Shown here piece after piece: positions 8,187 to 15,827 of a stretch of 64,000 nt of DNA (the first letter of the stretch is position 1; the number at the start of each line of letters is the position of its first letter). The stretch is from PLanc-01 sp034678485. Lineage in GTDB: Bacteria; Planctomycetota; Phycisphaerae; Sedimentisphaerales; Anaerobacaceae. The notes under the pieces were generated by a model. The model saw only the letters and a program-made list of their open reading frames with translations, searched no databases and was not told the DNA's origin. A program made the translations under genes and the position numbers. The stretch is from NCBI GenBank assembly GCA_034678485.1, contig JAXDBU010000113.1:26307-90306 (forward strand), read 5' to 3'.

Positions 8187-9641
8187 TCATTGTCCCTGCG
8201 CCGGCTGGGGAATCGTTACATCGATGGTCTTCACGTCGCCGAATGTGGACAGCGGCTTGTCGAAGCCCTCCGGATTGCCGACGACAACGATCTGCACCGT
8301 GTCGGGACGCAGGTGGGCCTTCGCCACGCGAAGGACGTCGGCCTTCGTCACCTTCTCGACGTTCTCCTTCGTCTTCTGGAGAAAGTCGGCCGGGTATCCG
8401 TAGTAGGCGTACGTCATCAGACGCGTGACGATTTCGCCCCGGCTCTCGAAGTTGAACACGAACGAGTTCAGGAAGCCGTCCTTGGCCAGGGCCAGCTCCT
8501 CGTCCGTCACCGGCTCCTGCGTCATCCTGCGGATCTCCTCGATGATCGCCTCGGTCGCGTGAACGGTGCTCTGCGATTTCGTCTGACAGCTCGCGTAGAA
8601 CACGCCCGGATGGTCGAAATCCGCTCCGTAGACGCCGGAGACCGAGTAGGCCAGGCCCTGCCGGGAGCGGACGTTCTTGAACAGCCGGCTGGTGAACGAC
8701 CCGCCCAGGATCTCGTTCATCACCATCAGACTGAAGTAGTCCGGGTCGTTCATCATCCCCCCGAGGTGGCCCAGACGAATGCAGCTCTGGCTCATGTCCT
8801 CCTTGACGACGACGTTCACGGTCGAGCGGAAATCGTACTCCACCTCCGGCACGGGCGGCACGTCCACCTGGGCCTTCTGCCAGCTCTTGAAGGCGTCTTC
8901 GATCCGCGCGACCATCTTCTTCGCTTCGAAATCGCCCCATACCGCGAGCATGACGTTGTTGGGATGATAGAACCTGCGATGGAACGCCACGAGGTCGTCC
9001 CGGGTGATGCTGTCGAGGGTCGCGTACTCGGTGTGCCGGGCGTAGACGCTGCCGGCGCCGTAGATCAGCTTGGCGTACTCCCGCGAGGCGATGGCGTTGG
9101 GATTGTCGTTGCGACGAGCGATGGACGTGCGGGCGGCGACCTTGGCCAGATCGATCTTGTCCTGGCGGAAGGCGGGATTCATCAGCACGTCGGCCAGGAT
9201 GGCAAGGCCCGTGTCGATGTCCTCTTTGAGCACGGACATGTAGGCGCTGCCGGAGCTGCGGCCGATGCCGGTCTCCACGGACGCAGCGATCTGCTCCAGT
9301 TGCTCGTCGATCTCGTCCCCCGTCCGGCTGGTCGTGCCGCCCGTCCGCAGGACCGTGCCCGTGAGGGAGGCCAGGCCGACCTTGTCCGCGGGCTCGTAGA
9401 TCGAGCCCGTCCGAATCATCGCCGACACGTGGATCAGCGGCAACTCGTGGTCCTCCAGCACAAGCAACTGCATCCCGTTGGCCAGCGTCACCCGCTCCAC
9501 CTCGGGCACCTGGATGTCGCGCAGCTTGGGGTATTTCAGCTCCTTGCAGTCGGACACGCGTTCCATCGCTACCCCACAGCCGACGAGGAAGGCGACGCAC
9601 ATCAGCACCAAGGTCATTCGTATCATCAACGCGGTTCTCAT
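8187..9641 (-). CDS. M16-family peptidase-like lipoprotein lacking the zinc motif
   Basis: A 484-residue insulinase/pitrilysin-like protein. The N-terminus is a lipoprotein signal (LVLMCVAFLVGCG, predicted lipidated Cys near residue 22). The two-halved M16 fold is recognisable (NGMQLLVLEDHELPLIHVSAMIRTGSIYEP; LGGSFTSRLFKNVRSRQGLAYSVSG), but the position of HxxEH reads LASLTGTV, so the zinc site is absent. It overlaps the upstream gene by 4 bp (ATGA) and is translationally coupled to it. M16 enzymes commonly work as an active/inactive heterodimer, and this is the non-catalytic partner. Confidence 0.88.
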   Translation of the reverse strand: MRTALMIRMTLVLMCVAFLVGCGVAMERVSDCKELKYPKLRDIQVPEVERVTLANGMQLLVLEDHELPLIHVSAMIRTGSIYEPADKVGLASLTGTVLRTGGTTSRTGDEIDEQLEQIAASVETGIGRSSGSAYMSVLKEDIDTGLAILADVLMNPAFRQDKIDLAKVAARTSIARRNDNPNAIASREYAKLIYGAGSVYARHTEYATLDSITRDDLVAFHRRFYHPNNVMLAVWGDFEAKKMVARIEDAFKSWQKAQVDVPPVPEVEYDFRSTVNVVVKEDMSQSCIRLGHLGGMMNDPDYFSLMVMNEILGGSFTSRLFKNVRSRQGLAYSVSGVYGADFDHPGVFYASCQTKSQSTVHATEAIIEEIRRMTQEPVTDEELALAKDGFLNSFVFNFESRGEIVTRLMTYAYYGYPADFLQKTKENVEKVTKADVLRVAKAHLRPDTVQIVVVGNPEGFDKPLSTFGDVKTIDVTIPQPAQGQ

Positions 9642-11164
9642 ATTCCTGCTCCTGTCGTCGGCTTCTGGCCGGAGGTGGTTTCGATGACACCGACGGTACG
9701 GTTCTTCGTCGTGAAATACGCCGCGGCAACCCGCTGGACGTCCGCCGCGGTCACTTGCTCGATCTTGTCCAACTGCTTGAAGAGGTTGTGCCAGTCGCCG
9801 GTGACCACTTCATAGAAGGTCAGTTGGGCGGCCAGACCCGAGTTGGAATCGAGCTGTCGAATCAGGTCAGCCCGGCTGCGAGTCTTCGCCTTGGCCAGTT
9901 CCTCGGGCGACACCGGCTCGCTCTTGAGTTTCTCGATCTCCGCGTAGATCGCGTCTTCGCACTCGCGGGTCGTGTGGCCTGTCGCAGGCACCGCCATGAA
10001 CATGAACAGCGCCGGATATTTGTTCAGCATCGGTCCCGAGTCGGCGGAAACCGCGATCTGCTTGTCCTTCACCAGGCTCTTGTACAACCTCGCGGTCCGC
10101 CCGACCCCGATGATCTCCGAGATCACCTGAAATACGGTGCTGTCGGGGTGATTGACATTGGGCTGATGGTACCCGATCAAGACCACGGGCTGGGCGACAT
10201 CCTCGACTGTGACGCGGCGTTCCCCTCGTTGCGGCGGCTCCTCCGTCTCAACCGGCTCGGGCTTGGGCCCGCTGGGCAGGCCCGCGAAATACTCGTCCGC
10301 CAGTTTCCGAACCTGGGCCGGATCGACGTCCCCCACGATGGAGATCGTCAGATTGCTCGGGCAGTAGTACGTGCGGAAGAAGGCCTCCGCTTCCCCGCGC
10401 GTGAGGGTTTGCAGGTCGCTCATGTGCCCGATCACGCCTTCGCCATAGGGATGGGCCAGGAACGCGATGGCCTGGAACTCCTCGTAGAGCCGTCCCATGG
10501 GGGAGTTCTCCATCATCCGCCGTTCCTCCATCACGACGTCCCGTTCCTTGTAGAACTCGCGAAGCACCGGGTAGGCGAACCGATCCGCCTCCAGCATCAT
10601 CCACAGTTCGAGCTTGTTCGAGGGCAGGCTCACGATGTACTGGGTCGCGTCCTCGCTCGTGTAGGCGTTGAAGCCCGCGGCGCCCTGCTGGGTGAGGATC
10701 TCCTCGTACTCGTCGTGAACGATGCACTCCTGGGCCTTCTGCCCTGCCTGGTCGAACTGGTCCTGGAGTGCCTTCAGCTTCTGGGGGTCCGGACCGCCGA
10801 TTCTGCGTTTCTCCTTCTTGATGGCGTCGAACAGCTCGTCCATCTTCGCCATGGCGGCGGCTTCCGCCGTGTAGTCCTTCGTCCCGATGGTCCGTGTCCC
10901 CTTGAACGCCATGTGCTCGAACAGGTGCGCCATTCCGGTGATCCCGGCGACCGAGTCGACACCGCCGACGTCGGCGTAGGTGTGGAACGAGACGATCGGC
11001 ACCTCGTGGCGTTCCAGGATCAGGAACGTCAGGCCGTTGTCCAACGTGAACTCGGTCAGACGCTTCTCGAATCCTGCGAGGTCCTGGCCCCTCATCGCCC
11101 CAGCGATGAACAGCATCACGAGCAGGGCCGCCGGCCCCACGCGTCTCACAACCGAATGTCCCAT
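9638..11164 (-). CDS. M16-family zinc metallopeptidase, exported
   Basis: A 508-residue active M16 peptidase. The chosen ATG has GGAG nine bases upstream and gives a hydrophobic signal (PAALLVMLFIAGAMRG); a longer frame to 11242 lacks family similarity. The inverted zinc motif HLFEH is at residues 80-84 (MAHLFEHMAFKGT), with the second metal ligand region in ERDVVMEERRMMENS. The C-terminal half is the usual degenerate repeat (IGVGRTARLYKSLVKDKQIAVSAD). It forms a coupled operon with the zinc-less partner downstream and probably degrades peptides in the periplasm. Confidence 0.92.
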   Translation of the reverse strand: MGHSVVRRVGPAALLVMLFIAGAMRGQDLAGFEKRLTEFTLDNGLTFLILERHEVPIVSFHTYADVGGVDSVAGITGMAHLFEHMAFKGTRTIGTKDYTAEAAAMAKMDELFDAIKKEKRRIGGPDPQKLKALQDQFDQAGQKAQECIVHDEYEEILTQQGAAGFNAYTSEDATQYIVSLPSNKLELWMMLEADRFAYPVLREFYKERDVVMEERRMMENSPMGRLYEEFQAIAFLAHPYGEGVIGHMSDLQTLTRGEAEAFFRTYYCPSNLTISIVGDVDPAQVRKLADEYFAGLPSGPKPEPVETEEPPQRGERRVTVEDVAQPVVLIGYHQPNVNHPDSTVFQVISEIIGVGRTARLYKSLVKDKQIAVSADSGPMLNKYPALFMFMAVPATGHTTRECEDAIYAEIEKLKSEPVSPEELAKAKTRSRADLIRQLDSNSGLAAQLTFYEVVTGDWHNLFKQLDKIEQVTAADVQRVAAAYFTTKNRTVGVIETTSGQKPTTGAGI

Positions 11165-11310
11165 GGTGCTACTCCTATCACCGTGTTTGATGGTTCCTTG
11201 TCTCTGAGCCGGTTCAATTCTATCGGAACTATACCGTGCCATGGCAACCCTTGTCTACCTCCGGACGGCCTCTCTGTCGCCAGAATCCAATCCATTTGCG
11301 CTGGCGAGGA

Positions 11311-11338
11311 TTGCCTTGCCCGCCCGCCATGGTACAAT
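11311..11338 (+). promoter_or_regulatory. candidate sigma-70 promoter for the FG-GAP gene
   Basis: A -35-like TTGCCT at 11311-11316 and a -10-like TACAAT at 11333-11338 are separated by 16 bp. They lie 31 bp before the ATG at 11370, in the divergent intergenic region opposite the M16 operon. Visual match only. Confidence 0.45.
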
Positions 11339-11369
11339 GACGATCATGAGATTGTATGGAGGTGCAACC

Positions 11370-12713
11370 ATGTGGCATTCACTTGTTCTCATCGTTCTGG
11401 GGCTGGTTGCCTCGGCGAGTGCAGCGAGCGACGAGTTGATGGCGCCCGTCCGGCTCCAGGCCGTCGGCAAGCCGATCGACACGGATGTCGGCCACGCGGC
11501 CCCATTCGTCTGCGACTTTGACGGCGACGGCGTTCAGGACCTGCTGGTCGGCCAGTTCGGCGACGGACTGCTCTGGATCTACCGTAATGAGGGCACGAAC
11601 GCCCAGCCGAGGCTCGCGGCCGGAGTCAAGTTCAAGGATGGCGCCAAGGACGGCACCGTCCCCCATGGCTGATGCATCGGATTCGGTCCGCGTGTCGTGG
11701 ACCTCAACGGCGATGGCCGCATGGACATCCTCTCGGGCTCCTGGCCGGGCGAACTGTTCCTGTTCAAGGGCCTGGCGGATCGCTCTTTCGCAGCCCCGGA
11801 AATGCTCAAGGACAAAGACGGCCAGATCATCAATATCGGCGGCGGCATTCGAGAGGAGCAGAACATGTTCCGAGGCTCGGGGGAGGCCAAGACCATGATC
11901 CTGATTACCGGTTCCGCGGAATGGGAGACGACGGACGAGGGGACGTTCGTCACCTACCGCGGACAGCGGATCAAGAGCACGCCCGAGAAACCCCTGGCGA
12001 CCACTGGGAGTGCTTCCACCGTCGATCCGGCCGACTGGGACAGCGATGGAGACTATGACCTGATCGTCGGCGACGGGCGAGGCGGCGTCTTCCTGATCGC
12101 CAACGAGGGAACCGCGACGTCCTACGCCTTCGCCAAGGAAGAGCAGCTCCAAGCGGGCGGTCAGGCACTCCGGGTCCATGGCCGAGCCGGACCGTGTGCT
12201 GCGGATTGGGATGGCGACGGGGACCTCGATCTGCTCGTCGGCGCCGAGGACGGCAGCGTCTCGCTCTTCCAGAACACAGGTACGTCGAGGGTGCCGCGAT
12301 TTGCTGCGGCAGTGCGACTCGTCGGGCCTGGCGACATGCAAGCGGGAGCACAGGCCCCCAAAGAGGTCCGTCGCGGCGGTCGCTCGAAGATCTGCGTCGC
12401 CGACTGGAACGGCGACGGCCGCCCGGACCTGCTCGTCGGGGACGTCTTTTACCAGAAGCCAGACCGTCCCGAGCCGACCGCCGAGGAGCAGGCCGAACAC
12501 GAGCGAATACGGACGGAATTGGAGTCGCTGCGTTCACGCTCCAGCGAGCTTTACGAGAAGGCGCAGGGATCCTCGCGTGTGCAGGACAAGGACGAACGCG
12601 ACAAGCTCCAGAAAGAGCTGGACGAAGTGAGCGAGCGGATACGTTCCCTGTACTCGCAACTCCCTCGCGAGTACGAGACTCACGGCTGGGTTTGGCTGTT
12701 CCTCCGCAAGTAG
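11370..12713 (+). CDS. FG-GAP/VCBS-repeat secreted protein with in-frame UGA (candidate selenoprotein)
   Basis: Reading through one TGA at 11670-11672 gives a 447-residue protein. The ATG has a GGAGG ribosome site and starts a signal peptide (MWHSLVLIVLGLVASASA). Several calcium-binding FG-GAP/VCBS repeats follow: DFDGDGVQDLLVGQF, DLNGDGRMDILSGSW, DWDSDGDYDLIVGDG, DWDGDGDLDLLVGAE, DWNGDGRPDLLVGDV. After them come a coiled-coil segment and the C-terminus GWVWLFLRK. The frame is identical on both sides of the TGA and family similarity continues without a gap. The TGA is followed directly by a Cys codon (context HG-UGA-CIGFGP), suggesting a Sec-Cys pair at 101-102. A downstream stem-loop is listed separately. 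Alternatives are a nonsense mutation or a sequencing error; the absence of any frameshift favours recoding. Confidence 0.75.
11670..11703 (+). promoter_or_regulatory. UGA codon with candidate bacterial SECIS stem-loop
   Basis: Downstream of the in-frame TGA (11670-11672), GGTCCGC at 11685-11691 pairs with GTGGACC at 11697-11703. The stem is seven base pairs, including one G-U, around a five-base loop GTGTC (11692-11696). The loop begins with G and starts 20 bases after the UGA. These features fit the known relaxed bacterial SECIS pattern: a stem of at least 4 bp, G in the first two loop bases, and a loop roughly 16-37 bases past UGA. No folding software was run. Confidence 0.6.
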
Positions 12714-12734
12714 CGGACGGGGAGGCGGATCGTA

Positions 12735-13538
12735 ATGGAAGACATCGTGATCGAACCAATGACGGAATCGCTGTTGCTGTGGCGGTGCCTGCATCACGGG
12801 CCTCTGTCGCGAGATACGATTGATCACCTGCCGCCCAGCGACGAAGTCCCGTGGGAGAGGTGCCGGACGCGGAATCTCCCGCTGCTGGCGAAGCTGACAC
12901 AGACCTACGGCGTCTGCGCGATCGTCGCCCGCGACGGCCAGCGAATCGTTGGGCATCTGCGATTCTACCCCAAGGCCGTCTGCGGCATGGCGGGCGCCGG
13001 CTGCCTTTGCCTTCAGCAGGACTTTCCCGCCGGTCCCAAAGAGGACTTCGCACAAACGCGGTTTCCCCCTCTCGCGCAGATTGAGGACAAGACGCTCGTC
13101 GTTCACTGCCTAATGACGGCGCGCCCCCAACAGAACACCGGCTCGTACCAGCGCAAAGGCCTTGGCACGCGGATGGTCAAGGCCCTGATCGAGTGGGCCC
13201 GCACAAACGGATGGCGCCATATCGAGGCCGATTCGTTCGAGGACCTCCCGATCATCTACGAAATCACCGGCAGCGCCGGGCACTCGTTCTGGGAGAAACT
13301 CGGGTTTCACATGGCTGACCGGCATCCGCATCCAGAACTTCAGGCACAGAGCGACTTCGTCAGCCAGATCGAGGAACAGGCCAGATCGCTCGGAGTCCCT
13401 CCGGAACGGGCCAGAGACCGGATCATCATGCGTCTGGACCTCCTGATGAGTTTTGACGAGCAAGATCGGCAATCGAACCGTGTGGCACCCCCGCCCTCGG
13501 GGGTGATCCCAACCGGGGGTGATCCCAGCCGGGGGTAA
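12735..13538 (+). CDS. GNAT-family N-acetyltransferase
   Basis: A 267-residue acetyltransferase. The acetyl-CoA binding motif A is visible as GSYQRKGLGTRMVKALIEWARTNG, followed by the C-terminal strand and helix region AGHSFWEKLGF. The N-terminal half is Cys-rich (RFYPKAVCGMAGAGCLCLQQ). It starts 21 bp after the FG-GAP gene. The last roughly 20 residues (APPPSGVIPTGGDPSRG) are not GNAT sequence: they come from reading into a 16-bp tandem repeat, and the stop TAA at 13536-13538 is supplied by a variant repeat unit. The native end of the protein may therefore have been altered. Substrate unknown. Confidence 0.8.
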   Translation: MEDIVIEPMTESLLLWRCLHHGPLSRDTIDHLPPSDEVPWERCRTRNLPLLAKLTQTYGVCAIVARDGQRIVGHLRFYPKAVCGMAGAGCLCLQQDFPAGPKEDFAQTRFPPLAQIEDKTLVVHCLMTARPQQNTGSYQRKGLGTRMVKALIEWARTNGWRHIEADSFEDLPIIYEITGSAGHSFWEKLGFHMADRHPHPELQAQSDFVSQIEEQARSLGVPPERARDRIIMRLDLLMSFDEQDRQSNRVAPPPSGVIPTGGDPSRG

Positions 13539-13631
13539 TCCCAACCGGGGGTGATCCCAACCGGGGGTAATCCCAGCCGGGGGTGATCCCAACCGGGGGT
13601 GATCCCAACCGGGGGTGATCCCAGCAGGGGG
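13499..13631. repeat. 16-bp tandem repeat, eight units
   Basis: Eight consecutive copies of GGGGGTGATCCCAACC followed by a partial GGGGG. Units differ only at two purine positions (GTGATC or GTAATC, and CCAACC or CCAGCC); the last unit ends in CAGCA. The period is not a multiple of three, so translation passes through all frames. The array overlaps the 3' end of the GNAT gene and supplies its stop codon. Confidence 0.95.
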
Positions 13632-13991
13632 CGGCTGGGCCACATTACTGTACTGTCGCCTGAAGGAACTCCGAGCCAAGCGAACGAAGTCCGCCAGAGC
13701 GGTGGTACACGCTACCGAACTTGTCTGTCAAAACTCACTGGGACGGACGTGCGCGGAGAAACGACGCCCGCTGTCTGCGCCGGGAATCGTGACCGGCCAG
13801 GCCTTCGCTGCCTTTATCTTCTGACTGGTCTGTGGTCGTGGGCGACCGCCGCAAGACGGTTCTTGCTCCGGCCGTGGCCATTGCCTATAATGGACAAGGA
13901 TTGGAGCGGGTCTCCGCGGTGCGAACCGATGGCGGAGGCTGGGAAAAGGGTGCGGGATCATTCAGATCCCAGATGATTCGAGGAGAGCGCT
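13632..13991. other. spacer between tandem repeat and secreted repeat protein gene
   Basis: About 360 bp with no convincing ORF. It contains the promoter-like pair at 13863-13891 and a small inverted repeat GGGATC/GATCCC at 13954-13970 in the presumed leader. Nothing else recognised. Confidence 0.5.
13863..13891 (+). promoter_or_regulatory. candidate sigma-70 promoter for the 13992 gene
   Basis: TTGCTC at 13863-13868 and TATAAT at 13886-13891 with a 17-bp spacer. The -10 is a perfect consensus. It lies 100 bp upstream of the ATG at 13992. Confidence 0.6.
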
Positions 13992-15062
13992 ATGCGAAGC
14001 GAACCGTGGAGCAAGCTGCTATTCGGTGCGAGTCTGTTTCTGCTGCTGGCCGTCTGTCCGATGGCCCATGCGATCACGATCTTCAGAGTCGCGGTTGCCG
14101 GCGATCCCGAGATGTATCCCGCCGTATCGGGAAACACCGTGGTCTGGCAGGTCTTCAACAGCCGGTATGGCGACTGGGACATCGAGGCAGCGCAGGTGTT
14201 CGACGGCGAAGTCACGCCAAGCTTCACGATCGCAGACTTCAACGGCGACGACCGGTTCCCGGTGATCGACGGCAATGACGTCGTCTGGCAATACCAGTAC
14301 GAGGAGAACAGCGACGGCGACGTTTACGCGGCTCGAATCGAAGACGGCCGGACGGTGGCGAGGTTCGCGATCTCCGCCTCCGTGGATGACGAGTCCCTGC
14401 CCTGGGTCTCGGACGGCGTGGTGGTCTGGCAGCATGGCTTCTTCGGGGCGCCGGATTGGGATGTTCTCGGAGCCCGCCTGAACGGCCAAGCCAATCCGGA
14501 GGCATTTATCGTCTCGGCGGCAATCGATATCGACGAGATGTATCCGTGCATTTCCGGCAGCCTGGTCGTCTGGCATGAGAAATCGCCCGACCTGTCGCAG
14601 CCGTTTGTCTACGGGGCCGATATCTCCGACCCCAACCTGCCGCGCGTCTTCTACACGAACATGGCCCTCGGCCAGTATGAGACCCCCAATCTCTCGGATG
14701 GCTGGCTCGTCGGACGGGAAACGGACGAGGTCGGCAAGGTGATGGTCGACAACCTGTTCGATCCGTTCAATCCGGAAGGCATCAGCGGCTCCGGGCTCAC
14801 CGCCTGCCCGAGAATCCACAAGCACCTCGTCGTCTGGCAGGATGGCAGCAACGGGACCTGGGACATCCGCTGCTACAATCTCGCCACCCATCAGGAGCTC
14901 GTCGTAACGGATACGAAGATGTCCGATCAGATCAACCCGTCGGTCTACGTGGATACGGACGCCATGCGTGCCCTCATCGTTTGGCAGGACGACCGCGAGG
15001 GCAACTGGGACATCTACGGGGCCATCCTGGACGGCCCGGAGATCGCCGCGAACGCGAACTGA
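13992..15062 (+). CDS. secreted beta-propeller-like repeat protein
   Basis: A 356-residue exported protein with signal peptide (LLFGASLFLLLAVCPMAHA). It is built of about six repeats with the pattern SGNTVVWQ...DWDIxA, for example GNTVVWQVFNSRYGDWDIEAA, DGVVVWQHGFFGAPDWDVLGA, KHLVVWQDGSNGTWDIRCY and ALIVWQDDREGNWDIYGA. The VVWQD/WDIYG repeat is common in secreted planctomycete proteins and resembles TolB or WD40-type propeller blades. No catalytic motif is seen. A ribosome site GAGGAGAG precedes the ATG. It probably binds or displays something at the cell surface; function unknown. Confidence 0.75.
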   Translation: MRSEPWSKLLFGASLFLLLAVCPMAHAITIFRVAVAGDPEMYPAVSGNTVVWQVFNSRYGDWDIEAAQVFDGEVTPSFTIADFNGDDRFPVIDGNDVVWQYQYEENSDGDVYAARIEDGRTVARFAISASVDDESLPWVSDGVVVWQHGFFGAPDWDVLGARLNGQANPEAFIVSAAIDIDEMYPCISGSLVVWHEKSPDLSQPFVYGADISDPNLPRVFYTNMALGQYETPNLSDGWLVGRETDEVGKVMVDNLFDPFNPEGISGSGLTACPRIHKHLVVWQDGSNGTWDIRCYNLATHQELVVTDTKMSDQINPSVYVDTDAMRALIVWQDDREGNWDIYGAILDGPEIAANAN

Positions 15063-15285
15063 CGGCCGGCGCGTCGGACGCAGATCGACTTGTGCGAGTC
15101 CATCGATCAAGATTCTCCCCTGCAACGTCCATGACCCTATTGACGCCCATCCAACGATTGGCACAATGGGGTGCCTTGAGATGCCGGCGAGGCCGCCACG
15201 CAGGGCGTCCGCCGGCAACTGGGGTATGGATGGTCGATCCACAGCGACGAGGGTCGCTGCTGACGATAGCATAGGAGGTTCCGAC

Positions 15286-15546
15286 ATGGCGGCGCGTGTA
15301 ACCTATCACGTGGTGCCGAGCAAGAATGGCGGCTGGAGCGTCCGGCTGATGAATGCCGAGCAAGTCATCAGCAACCACCAGTCGAAGATCGATGCGATTC
15401 TTCGCGGCCGGGAGCTGGCGCAGAGCCACGAGTACAGCCTGCTCGCAGTCCACGACCGCGAGGGCCGACTGGAGAGGCAGTACACCTACGGCTGGGACGC
15501 CGACCTGTTCCCGGAGCGACGGCATTCCAGCGGAGCCCGTGCCTGA
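15286..15546 (+). CDS. DUF2188-like small protein
   Basis: An 86-residue protein starting at an ATG preceded by AGGAGG seven bases upstream; the longer open frame upstream is not coding-like. The sequence YHVVPSKNGGWSVRLMNAEQVISNHQSKIDAILRGRELA followed by SLLAVHDREGRLERQYTYG fits the DUF2188 family, a small alpha/beta domain often annotated as a response-associated protein. It lies just upstream of a tRNA gene. No molecular function is known. Confidence 0.75.
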   Translation: MAARVTYHVVPSKNGGWSVRLMNAEQVISNHQSKIDAILRGRELAQSHEYSLLAVHDREGRLERQYTYGWDADLFPERRHSSGARA

Positions 15547-15557
15547 TCCCAATCTGC

Positions 15558-15586
15558 TTGCAGTCCCGCCTGGGAGGAGGTAGAGT
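15558..15586 (+). promoter_or_regulatory. candidate tRNA promoter
   Basis: TTGCAG at 15558-15563 and TAGAGT at 15581-15586, spaced 17 bp, place a transcription start a few bases before the tRNA at 15600. Visual match only. Confidence 0.4.
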
Positions 15587-15599
15587 ACATGGAGACGTG

Positions 15600-15671
15600 G
15601 GGCCCATAGCTCAGCGGTAGAGCAGGGGACTCATAATCCCTTGGTCCAAGGTTCGAATCCTTGTGGGCCCA
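15600..15671 (+). tRNA. tRNA with CAU anticodon (Met elongator or Ile2)
   Basis: A 72-base cloverleaf. Acceptor stem GGGCCCA/TGGGCCC, D-arm GCTC-AGCGGTA-GAGC, anticodon arm with loop CTCATAA (anticodon CAT), T-arm CAAGG-TTCGAAT-CCTTG and discriminator A. No CCA is encoded. The phrase GACTCATAATCCCTTGGTC resembles lysidine-modified tRNA-Ile2 (CAU) as much as elongator Met, so the amino acid is left open. Confidence 0.93.
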
Positions 15672-15736
15672 GTTTCCCGCTCCGCATGAATGGTCGGCGG
15701 CGTCCAGATCGTGACACACCGGCGCGTATTATCATG

Positions 15737-15769
15737 CCGAGGCCCGCGCCGGATGAGCACGGGCCTCGG
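15737..15769. terminator. strong hairpin between converging tRNA and LamG gene
   Basis: CCGAGGCCCG at 15737-15746 pairs perfectly with CGGGCCTCGG at 15760-15769 (10 bp, 13-base loop). No T-run follows on either strand, so it may be a bidirectional terminator or an RNA-stabilising hairpin for the two convergent transcripts. Confidence 0.45.
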
Positions 15770-15827
15770 GTTCGCTCACTATTGCGTCGTCTCCCCACAA
15801 ATCGGGGAGAAACCGACACGCGGACTG

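Noticed and set aside
8167..9729. 520-codon frame overlapping the M16 genes on the same strand
   Set aside because: Arg-rich alternative frame of the two real M16 genes.
11697..12713. Independent FG-GAP gene starting at GTG 11697
   Set aside because: The frame is continuous with the upstream signal-peptide part, no ribosome site precedes the GTG, and the start would fall inside a repeat.
13499..13631. CRISPR array
   Set aside because: Units are directly adjacent with no spacers and no cas genes are near.
13110..13679. Repeat protein with GITPGWDHPRLGSPP pattern on -
   Set aside because: Translation of the 16-bp tandem array through all frames, followed by antisense of the GNAT gene.
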